Below, one piece after another: positions 12,301 through 24,300 of a stretch of DNA of 64,000 bases. Each line of letters opens with the position of its first letter. Positions within the stretch are counted from its first letter, which is position 1. The stretch covers positions 736,001 through 800,000 of the forward strand of contig JAIGNY010002056.1 of NCBI GenBank assembly GCA_020152595.1, read 5' to 3'. The stretch is from Chiridota heheva (taxonomy: Eukaryota; Echinodermata; Holothuroidea; Apodida; Chiridotidae). Made by a program: the position numbers and the translations under genes. The notes under the pieces are model-generated. The model was not told the DNA's origin. It did not search any database and saw nothing but the letters and a program-made list of their open reading frames with translations.

Positions 12301-15300
12301 ATCAAGATAGATGACATTGACTACTTCATTATTCTCCCAAGTGTAGGTACTGTAAGATCATTCAACACTTTAAGTAATTGCAAAGTAGTGGATCTCCTTC
12401 ACATAAATCCAAAATGTCTATAGCTTATAAGGTCATTATTAATAAGGTGCGCCATGAGATCATCAGGAATAATTGATAGCTTATAAGGTCATTATTAATA
12501 AGATGCGCTGTGAGATCATCACGAATAATTGATAGCTTATAAGGTCATTATTAATAAGGTGCGCCATGAGATCATCACAAATAATTGATGGCTTATAAGG
12601 TCATTATTAGTAAGGTGCGCCATGAGATCATCACGAATAATTGATGGCTTATAAGGTCATTATTAATAAGATGCGCTGTGAGATCATCACGAATAATTGA
12701 TGGCTTATAAGGTCATTATTAATAAGATGCGCTGTGAGATCATCACGAATAATTGATGGCTTATAAGGTCATTATTAATAAGGTGCGCCATGAGATCATC
12801 ACAAATAATTGATGGCTTATAAGGTCATTATTAGTAAGGTGCGCCATGAGATCATCACGAATAATTGATGGCTTATAAGGTCATTATTAGTAAGGTGCGC
12901 CATGAGATCATCAGGAATAATTGATAGCTTATAAGGTCATTATTAATAAGATGCGCTGTGAGATCATCACGAATAATTGATGGCTTATAAGGTCATTATT
13001 AATAAGGTGCGCCATAAGATCATGGATAATTGATGGCTTATAAGGTCATTATTAATAACATGCGCCATGAGATCATCACGAATAATTGATGGCTTATAAG
13101 TTCATTATATATAAGGTGCGCCATGAGATCATCACGAATAATTGAAGGCTTATAAGGTCATTATTAATAAGGTGCGCAATGAGATCATCACGAATAATTG
13201 AAGGCTTATAAGGTCATTATTAATAAGATGCGCCATGAGATCATCACTAATAATTAAAGGCTTATAAGGTCATTATTAATAAGGTGCGCAATGAGATCAT
13301 CACGAATAATTGATGGCTTATAAGGTCATTATTAGTAAGGTGCGCCATGAGATCATCACGAATAATTGATGGCTTATAAGGTCATTATTAATAAGGTGCG
13401 CCGTAAGATCATCAATAATTGATGGCTTATAAGGTCATTATTAATAAGATGCGCCATAAGATCATCACGAATAATTGATGGCTTATAAGGTCATTATTAA
13501 TAAGGTGCGCCATGAGATCATCACAAATAATTGATGGCGTATAAGGTCATTATTAATAAGGTGCGCCATGAGATCATCACGAATAATTAATAGCTTATAA
13601 GGTCAATATTAATAAGATGCGCTATGAGATCATCACGAATAATTGATAGCTTATAAGGTCATCATTATTAAGATGCGCCGTGAGATCATCACGAATAATT
13701 GATGGCTTATATGGTCATTATTAATAAGATGCGCTATGAGATCATCACGAATAATTGATGGCTTATAAGGTCATTATTAATAAGATGCGCTATGAGATCA
13801 TCACGAATAATTGATGGCTTATAAGGTCATTACTAATAAGATGCGCCATGAGATCATCACGAATAATTAATAGCTTATAAGGTCATTATTAATAAGATGC
13901 CCCATGAGATCATCACGAGTAATTGATGGCCTATATGGTCATTATTAATAAGGTGCGCCATGAGATCATCACGAATAATTAATAGCTTATAAGGTCATTA
14001 TTAATAAGACGCCCCATGAGATCATCACGAGTAATTGATGGCCTATATGGTCATTATTAATAAGGTGCGCCATGAGATCATCACGAATAATTGACTCGAG
14101 TATTTTACAGATAATACTTGTCAGGCTCACGGTACGGTAGTTTGAGACTGTAGATTTGTCACTGTAGATTTGTCACTGTAGATTTGTCACTAGATTTGTC
14201 ACCCTGTTTGAAAATAGCGGAGACGTTTGCAAGCTTCCAGTTGGCTGGGACAATCTTGTTCTGTAAAGAGCTCAAGAACAGCTTTGTAAATGGAGGTGCG
14301 AGGATTTCAGAACACTCATGAAAAACCTGTGGATGAGTGCCATCTGGTCCTGATGATTTGCTGACATTTAAACTATTCAACTTCTTAGCACTATGTCCTC
14401 AGTAATGATTACTGTGCCAATTTCAGAGTTATGATGGAAAAAAGGACTGTTAGTCACATCTTTAGTAGTGAATACGCTCTGGAAAAAAGGACTGTTAGTC
14501 ACATCTTTAGTAGTGAATACGCTCTGGAAAAAATTTGATTTCCGCTTTTTCATTATCAGATGTGGTTGGTACATTCGTGGCTTACCAAAGTTGCCTAATT
14601 CACTAGTTTGTAGATGTGCTATGCCTTGCTTGTAGCTTGTTTTGGACTTGGCATAGCTCCTTTGGGTTTGATTTAGCATTGTTAGCTACGTTGTACTCAT
14701 ATAAAACCTTTGCTTTGCATGTCATAGCTCTCACCTGGTTCCTCACCTTACAATAATCCAGGTATTTACTCTGATCTTTGGTTTTGATGTACCTTTGCCA
14801 ACATTTTTGTTTTTTTCTTATTTTGGCAAGAATTTTATTGCTTAATTCCTTTCCATGTTTTCTTGCAGTTCAGGTCAAATACAGGTACATGCATGTCCAT
14901 TGCTTTAATTAACTAAGATTTAATACAACTCCACAAACCGTCAGTGTCATCTGTTTGAAATGAATCTGGTACTGATTCCTTGAAAGTGCTCCTAAAAATG
15001 TCTCCATCGAAGTTCTTCTTCAGGCTTGGGCACTGTGATTTAGGATCACTCTGAACTTCTAAACTTTTTTTTCTGAATCATCAAAATCTACTTTTTTAAA
15101 TCCTCCAAATTGGCTTTTCTGAATCATCAAAATGGACCAAAATAAACTTTTCTGAATTGTCAAAATTGACTTTTCTGAATCATTAAAATTGAATTTTCTG
15201 AATCATCAAAATTGACTTTTCTGAATCATCAAAATTGACTTTTCTGAATCATCAAAATTAAATTTTTTGAATCATCAAAATTGACTTTGCTTAATCATCA

Positions 15301-18300
15301 AAATCAAATTTTCTGAATCATCAAAATTGACTTTGCTCAATCATCAAAATTAACTTTGCTCAATCATCAAAATTGAATTTTCTAAATCATCAAAATTGAC
15401 TTTGCTCAATCATCAAAATCGAATTTTTTGAATCATCAAATTAACTTTTCTTACTTTTATAAAATTTCCATTATATGAGGAAATTCCCAGTCAGATGGCA
15501 TTTTACCCTCCTTCCACCTTAACTTTAATAGAGAGGTTCAGTGGTTAAGAAATCATACTTGTATTTGAAAGGTATCAGGTTTGATTCCTGTCGTGAGCAA
15601 GACACTTTACTCCACACAGTCCACTTAGCTGTAATGGGGAGTTAATCTGCAACTCGACTGCAATCCTGTCCTGTCCAGTCATGTACTCACATCTGCTTGT
15701 GCCATTGAAACCGTTGGTAAGCACCGGCTCTATCTCTATGAGCCTGATGGTTTGAACAAATTTAGCTTTAGCCACCATAATACTGATTCTCTTTTATGAT
15801 TCTGTTATTTAGATCTTTGAAGATCTTCTCACCTATATGCAATCCTTGAAAGCATTGCTACAAATGGCTCCATCTAAGCTGTACCCTGGCCATGGTCCTG
15901 TGATTGAGGATGCAGTTGGTCGAATACAAATGTACATCACCCACCGAGAAATGAGAGAAAAGCAGATCTTAAAGGTTCTTAGCGGGGCGGACTACAAAGA
16001 CTTTACATCTGAGGGACTAAGGAAGATCATTTATGGGGTAGGTATCATCCTGCTAGTGACTAAACATGTCCATCTTTAATTTTAGAAATAATGATTCTTG
16101 GCATTAAAGGATTAGCTCAGTGGTCAAGCAAGTCCATCTTATATGAAACAGGACTTGAAAAGAAACAAAATAGTGAAGAAAGCATTCAAAAATCTTATTC
16201 CATTAAAGGATTAGTTCAGTGTTCAAGTTTAATTGGGATATAAATGACTAGTCTGATTTGAGTTGTTTCTACGCACTTTACAGAACTTTAAAGGATAAGT
16301 TTGGTGGTCAAGCAAGTCCATCTTATATGAGAGAGGACTTAAAAATGAAATAAAATGGTGAAGAAAGCATTAAAATATCTTATGCCGTTAAGGAGATATT
16401 CAAGTTCAAAGCTCTGTCTTATCTGTGTAGAAATGAGTGGTGTAGTAAGTCTACCAGGCTGGTGCTCTCATCCACACATTCTTAACAATTGTTCATGTAT
16501 TTAAAAGAAAGTTTATTGTAATTTTTGTATTAACTTGAATAGAGTGGAAACATATAGACTTCTCATCAACTCCATTTTAATCGACAATGAATTTTCATTC
16601 TTATTTGGTATATAGATCAGCTCTATCTGGTTTATTAGAGCATGCTTTTATTGAAAGTGTCAGAATTAAGTTATGAGAGGGGGGGGGGGGGAGCTGTGCT
16701 GCGATGGAGTAAGTGAAGGTTATATTGAAGCTTGGAATGATTAGTTGGTTAAGAGCATATTTGGTAGATGAGAGGATGGCAAAAGGTGGGTTGGGGTAGT
16801 AGGTGAAACAGGGATGGAAGGTGAATGGCGGATGGCAGGTGAATGGGGATGGCAGGTGAATGGGGCATGTTAGGTAGATAGTTCTAAGTGAGGGGATTGG
16901 AGGAAAGAATGTCGGGTGGAAGATGGCATAATGATTGGTACTGTAGGTGTAGGAATTGGGATGAAGGTGGGATGACATGGGGACAAGATGGAATGAAATA
17001 TGGGACAGGGTGAAATGGCATGTGGGACAGGGTGACATGTGGGACAGGTTGTCATGTGGAACAGGGTGCCAAGGAATGTGGGATAGGATGTCATTTAGTG
17101 TTTGCACCAGGTCCAAAAATTGAACCGGGTACCTGACCTGCATCATTGGTCGGGTATCCAGGTATCTGACGTGCTGACAAGACCTTTTCAATATTTTGGG
17201 GGGAAGTAGTATGTGTTCAAATCTAACAGTCTACCTTGTAAAATCTTGTAATATTTTTTTTTTTTTTTAATCTTATCTTTGAATTTTACAAATGTTTCTT
17301 GTCTCTTATATTACCTATCTTCATAAAATACCATAAAGTAATGCTATACTCACTTCCTCGAAATTTCACAGGACGGGTGTTTTCTGGCATAATACACAAT
17401 TCCACGGTTCCGTTATGTGCACGCTCAGTAACACATAACAATTTCATTTGAACACAACTTGTGATAGATGTTAAAAAAAAATTCAGCAAATAGCAGACAC
17501 GCTTTTAAAATAGTTTGGTAATGTAGAACCGCAATATATTTTTTCTGCAGCATACTACTTACACTGCTTGTTGCGCACTGGTTTGGATATCTTTTTTTAC
17601 AGCAAAGTTTAGAGTTTAAGTTTTGCGCTACTAGTACATGTAGTACTACTAGCATACATACATTACTAGCCACATCGCTCATTCAACATCATTTCTGTGA
17701 TCTGTGACAATATTTTGTGATTGTTTTATTGCATTGCGTTGGAATAGAAAGGAAACAAACACTTTATCATTCTTGTATGTTAAGATTTATTCTTTTAACA
17801 TACAATTTTGAAATAGAAACATGTCTGCAATTGATAATATTATGAAAATCCATATCCAGGTTGTATTTTGGAACCGGGTAACAACATAATCGGTCGGGTA
17901 CCCGGATATTTCTGGTACCCGTGTAAACACTAATGTCATGGCATCTAGGCAGGGAGGGATGGCATGTGAAACAAGGTGGTATCATAGCATTTATGACAGG
18001 CTGGGATGGCATGTGGGATGAGGTAGGATGGCATGGGGACAGGGTGGGATGGCATCTGGGACAGGATGGCATGTAATGGAAGGCATCTGGATTTCAGGTA
18101 GAATGGCATGTGGAACAGGGCTGGATAGCATGAAATTGCCTGTGCTACAGGGTGGGATGGCACTTGGTACAAGGAGAGATGCCATGTGGTACAGGGTGGG
18201 ATGCACATGGTACAGGGTGGGATGGCACATGGTATGGCATGTGGTACAGGTCGCTCACAACTCATACCTCAACCACATCAATACTATCCAATATGAAGCC

Positions 18301-21300
18301 CTCAGGCTTTACCTGGGTACCTACCGGACCTCCCCAATCACCAGCCTTCATGTTGAAGCCAATAAACTCCCCTTTCTACTTAGATGTAGAAAACTCAGTC
18401 TCTCCTACACCTTTAAAGTCCTCACCAACACCCAGAGTCCTCACCAACACCCAGAGTCCTCACCAACACCCAGAACCCTGTTTACAACCTCATTAGGTAC
18501 CCCAATTTCTCCACCCTCTTTAATAGGAATACAACCCTATCCCCTCCCTTTAGCTTACGCATTAAATCAGACCTCCATCTCAGCATTAACCCAGCCACTC
18601 TCGGCACCTTCTCCTGGCCCACTTTTTCTCCTTTCTATCCACCTGGGCCTCTCCACTCATCACAAAACCCAAACCCACCCTAACCTCCTCATCGATCTCC
18701 ACAACCAAATCAAAGACCAACTCTCAAACTACACCTCCATCTATACTGATGGCTCCAAGGAAGGCAACAAGACAGCTGCTGCTGCCGTCATCTAAGACAT
18801 AACCCTCAGTAGCAGACTAACCGACTACTTGTCCATCTTTTCAGCCGTGACAAAGGCCATCCTCGCCCTCAACTTTATTGAGTACTCTTCGCTCAGCCAC
18901 TTTGCCATTTTCTCTGACTCCAAGGCTGTTCTTACTTCTTTGCTCAATCTTAAATGGGATAACTTCACATCCCACCTCCTCTGGAAACTCCTTTCGCCCA
19001 CCCTCCGCAGGAAAAATATTCTTTTCTTCTGGATACCCAGTCATTTTGGCATCCCTGGCAATGACAGGGCTGATGCAGCCGCTACGCTTGCCCTCAACCT
19101 CCCCCAACCTTTTTTCCCAAAACCCTTTCTGACATCAAACCGCTTATTGCTTCCCTTGTTCGTGATCGCTGGCAAACCTCATGGGACTCCCAAATTGATA
19201 ACAAACTCCACGTCATCCAGCCAACCATTTTGATCAAACCCACCATCAACAACCTCTCTCGTGTCAACAACGTTCATATTACCCGTCTTAAAATTGGTCA
19301 CACCCACCTCACTTACTCCCACCTCCTTATTGGCTCCCCCCAACCCCTCTGCAACAATTGCCATTGCACCCTTACAGTCCATCATGTTCTCCTTGCTTGC
19401 CCCCTGTACAACCTTCCCAGAGCTTCCCTAGCTCGCCACAACTCAATTGCTGAATTCTTCCAGAAAAACCCTCTGCATAAAAATATCTCCTTCATCATGC
19501 TTCCCTCTACAACCATATTTAGTTCTCCTCTTCCACCCCCTCTCTCTACTTAAATTTTTTTCACTCATGCACCTCCCCTCTCGATCCCAGCTTTCTGACT
19601 GTTTGTTTTTGTATTTCTCTCATTCTCCCCCTCTTTCCTTTCCTTCCTACCTCTAGAATGATCTAACCTCTCAGGCACAATTTGACCCTCGTTGTCATGG
19701 TGCTGTTAAGCCCTCATCAAACAAACAGGGAGGAATGGGACAGGGTGGCAAGTCATAAGCTTGTATGTCATCTTGATTGCAGATGTGATGATCAACATAT
19801 AGGTTATGTTGTGGAATGGCATCTGAATTTTCGTGCATGATTTCCTGTAGGAAGGGAAGTAGCATGGTATGGCATGTAGAACAGAGGATGGGATGGCAGG
19901 TGTGACAAGAGGCTGGAAAGCATGTTACAAGCGGTGAGGGATTTGTCGTTTGTGATGTCTGGTTTTTCAAATCTTTGGTGTGATTTGGCCAAGGATGGAA
20001 CCTGATTCAATGGCAGACATTGTACATTGGTTATTTCCCTGAAATGAAAAGTTATATGAAATTGTAGCAATATTGAATCATATTGGAACAATTTACTATA
20101 TGGAACAAACTTTTAGAAATGTTCTTTGTTATCGATCACTACTTTGCTCATGACTTACTTCTGCAGGGACTTTCACAGAATCTTCAGATGGCAGCTGCAA
20201 GGAATATCAACCACCATCTAACAAAGCTAGAGAAAGAGGGGGTAGTAGGTGAGTAAATAATGAATCAAGAGGCTGTTTTCTTTCCTTCCTACCTCTAAAA
20301 TGATCTGACCTCTCAGGCACAATTTAATCCTCGTTGTCGTGGTGCCGTTAAGACCTCATCAATCAATCAATCAATCAATCAAGAGACCTATTAAAAATTT
20401 GTCCAGAAACCCCTCAGCACAGAAACCACAATTTATCTACCAATTATCATCCTACCTAAGTACTTTTTATTCTTTCTCTTGAAGTCCACCAGGCACTAAT
20501 TGGAGAAATTTATTAGTGAATTGATTGGTTGGCTTGGCCCAGAAAATAAAACCTAAACACAATTCACTAAAAGGACTGTGTAGCTGTGTATAGCCAGCAA
20601 TTTAGTTTGCTCCATTCACTGTGGTTCATCAAGCATTGGTGTTAATGAAAGAGTCCAGGAGAGTGAGACTTAGTGGGGGCAGTGGTTTAAAATATGATCT
20701 CCAGACTTGTTCCATTTGCCAATCAGGACTTGGGGTTGGAAAGTAGTAGGATTTACACCAAACTTAAAATTCTGATTTTTGGTGAACATGCAAAGCATAA
20801 TGCAAATCTATGTAATGGCGATTTCGTCCGTCCGTCCACAGTTTGGCCTGAGATTTCTTCAATTGTTAAAGTTTTTGAGAATTCTTCAGAAAATGTTAAT
20901 GTTTCTTCAGAGTTCCTCAGAAAAAGTTTTTTTTTTTCAGATATCCTCATGGAAGGCTGAAATTTCCTTACTAAATGTCTTAAGACAGGTTGAAGACTAG
21001 TTTCCTTAAAAAGTTTACAAAACATTTGATATTTCCTTTAAAGATAACTGTAAAGATGATATCATTTCTCAAAATTCTTCAGAGATCCTTAAGTGTCTCT
21101 CATAACACTGGAGATTCAAAACCTTTAAACTTCTTCAAAATATTTGTGCACCAACGGCTGTATAGGGCATGATTGATAAAGTCCACCTTTATTATTGTGT
21201 TTATTTGCATAAAGTTGCTACAGTACATGAACTAACAAGACTTTTTTTACTTAGTATGCTCAGTCAGGAAGTGTGACAAGATGTGACTACATATGGACAT

Positions 21301-24300
21301 AGGGAGGGATGGATATGGATTGGGGCCATGCAGGACGTAGGATAGAATATATACCATGTGGTATGCACTGATATCAGACATAATTATTTGACTCCGCCTT
21401 TTTTTCTTATTTAACAAGTTATTTGCATACAAGTTATTATATGGACTGACAGACTTTCATACATAGTGTGCCCAATCAGGGACTGTAATAGCTAGGACAA
21501 GACTTATTATGGAGCCTATGGAATGTTGTGCGGGACATCGGGTGGAGTGCTATGGGATGGGATGTCATGTGTGGGAAATGGAAGGTCATGTGGGACATAG
21601 GGTGAGATGCCATGTGGGACATGGTGAGATGCCTTGAGTAACACACTGTGACAGTGGTGAGGATGTCATGTGTGACATAGGTTAGGAGGCTATGTGGGAC
21701 ATAGGGTATGAGGTCATGGGATGTGATGCCATGTGGAACATAAAGTAGGATGTCATTGGGACATTGGGAGGGATACCATGTGAAATATATGGTGGGACAT
21801 AAGGTGGAATACAATGTGGGACATCAGGTGGGAAGCCACTGATGTGGGATATAAGGTGGGATGCCATGGGGGACATAGGGAAGGATGCCATGTGGGACAC
21901 AGGGATTGATGCCATGTGGGACATAGGGAGTGATGTCATGTGGGACATATGATTGAATTAATGTGAAACATAGGATGAGATCCATGTGGAACATAGGGTG
22001 GGGTGCCATGTGGGTCATGGGGTGGTATGCCATGTGGAACATATAGTGGAATGCAATGTGGGACATATGGTTGAATGCCATGTGGGACATACTGTATGGT
22101 GGAATGCCATGTGGGAGATATGGTGGAGTGCCGGATGGGATGTCATGTGGGACATGGGGTGGGATGCCATTTGGGACATGGGTGGTTTCCATGTAGAACA
22201 TAGTGTGGGATGCCATGTGGGTCATAGGATGGGATGCCATGTGGGACATATGGTGGAATGCCTTGTGGGACATGTGGTGGAATACCATGTGGAACATATG
22301 ATGGAATGCCATGTCGGACATGTGGTTGAATGCCATTTAGGAGATATGGTGGAATGCCATTTGGGACAAGGGATTGGATGGGATGGGACATGGGGTGAGA
22401 TCCCATGTGGGACATGGGATGCCATATCGGACTTAGTGTGAGATGCCATTTTTTAATTGGCGGATCATATGATATGGGTGTCAATTTGCATGGGCATGCA
22501 AACCATGACGGTATTTACCATTCTAGTTTTAGAATTAGTTCAGTGGTCCAGCACGTTAATCTTACATGTACAGTACAAAAAAGAGGACTTCAAAAGAAAC
22601 AGAATGGTCAAGAAAGCATTAAAAACTCTTATTTCCTTAATATTCAAGTTTAAAGTTCTGTCTTATCTTTGTATAAATGACTTGGTATAGTAAGTCTACT
22701 ATATAAGGTTGGCGCCTTTATCCTCACATTCTTAACAATTGTTAATGTATTTTAAAGAAAATGTATTTAACTGTTTTTCTATTTTCCCCCCAAACTTCCT
22801 TCAGGAAGTAAATTATAATTATCCTTACAGCATTCTGCTTTGCTACTTTCCTGACACATGCAATGTTTTTAAGCCACAAAATCAAAGGACAAAATATGAT
22901 AGAATACATAAAGACTTTGAGGAATCTGAGGCAGTGACATAACAGCTATTCTGATTTTAGTTGTTTCTACACAAATGATTCCAAACTTCAAACTTAAATA
23001 TCTCCTTATGAAATAAGATTTTGAATGCTTTCTTCACCATTATGTTTTTTTGACGCCTTCTGTCATATAAGATGGACATGCTTCACCCCTGAATGAATCC
23101 TTTAACATAATAACAGTGGAATTTTAAATAATTTGTGCAGAAAAAATTTGCCAGATTGGTGCAATTCTTTAAGATTTATCACCATAGATCTTTGTCGTAA
23201 CCTTCAGTTGACAGTGAGTGAAATTGACTGAAGGCTTACTTTTCTGACTGCCAGCATATCTGGGCGCCTGTTCATGAGCATGGTATGATGGTGCTGTGGT
23301 AGTTTTAGTGGGCCAGAGAATATTGTGCCCCAAAGTCTAACTAGAAATTTAGCACCTGTAGGGTACATATACCTCTAAATCTTTTTTTTTAAACAAGGCA
23401 TAGCTAAAAATAATTTGATTATATTTCACTTTTTAAGATTGTTTTGCATTTTAGAATTATAATGCATAAAGTGTCAATTAATAAATTGTATAAGACCATT
23501 AAAAATCCATGCAATTTTAAGCTGGTCAATTGTCATTTACCCCTATGGATTTTTGGGGCTCCGCGACTCAGACCCCAGCAGAGTGTTACACCTGCACCCC
23601 GACAGGGCCTTTAAGCGAACCCCTGCAAACCCGGTCAAAATTGTCCGGCACAAATTTCCCGCTAGTCACATCCCTGTTAATCAAGATGTAATTTTTTTTT
23701 CTGTATGAATACTTTACAACTATTTTAATCATTAAAATGCCAATTAGCATAAATTTGAATATACAATACAACTCAACATTTCTGATTGGTTGAAATATCT
23801 ACACAGATGCCAACAAGCCAGTCAATAATCATCTTGGATATGACATCACTAATATGTATCAGATTTACTGGTGATGTGTCAACCATTATTCCTGGCAGAA
23901 AATTCCCTCTTTAAAGAAATGAAATTCCCTCTCTAAAGGAATAAAATTCCCTCTTTAAAGGAATAAAATTCCCTCTTTAAAGGAATAAAATTCCCTCTTT
24001 AAAGGAATAAAATTCCCTCTTTAAAGAAATATACCCATGGAATTTCATTTTAATGTATCTGATAAAGAAAAATAAAGAAACAAGACTGGTAAAACAACCA
24101 TGTTAATATCTCATTCCTAGAAGAAATTATTGAACTTCATTCCTTTAAAAATTTTCTTGCCTGCATAAAAAGACTTTGTACTGAGTCTTAAGTTATCGCA
24201 GCACCTCCTGTACTGATCTTTAGGCCTATATATTCCTTTAAAAATGAATAGCCAATTTTTATTATTTCAAATACAAGTTACCAGAACAGATTGGAAAACA

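Larger units (their letters stand above)
9165..15060 (-). mobile_element. Non-LTR retrotransposon (CR1/Jockey/L2-type) with self-derived tandem arrays
   Basis: Minus-strand blocks in correct LINE order, from right to left: [14 protein letters not shown] linker (about 14750), [10 protein letters not shown] (about 14500), [13 protein letters not shown] and [15 protein letters not shown] (14380-14190), [20 protein letters not shown] (about 14150-14085), HGF-like then [15 protein letters not shown] (about 12410-12330), [19 protein letters not shown] and [11 protein letters not shown] (12292-12170), then [14 protein letters not shown] and YINDLPD (12150-12060). Two arrays, 12421-14095 and 9165-12150, sit exactly where their encoded motifs belong. 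Frameshifts and stops show it is dead. The 5' end and endonuclease are not seen, and no YADD box follows the left array. The clade within CR1/L2/Jockey is uncertain. Confidence 0.85.

Noticed and set aside
9165..14095. The RT arrays as a multi-domain protein gene
   Set aside because: Unit lengths of 95 and 56 bp shift the frame at each repeat, so no continuous protein is possible.
17425..17682. 85-residue minus-strand ORF inside the hAT-like element
   Set aside because: No recognisable transposase motif; short and AT-biased.
21476..22484. Met/His/Pro/Ser repeat ORFs on the minus strand and their plus-strand counterparts
   Set aside because: Translation of the GCCATGTGGGACATA minisatellite; no domain, and the frames break repeatedly.
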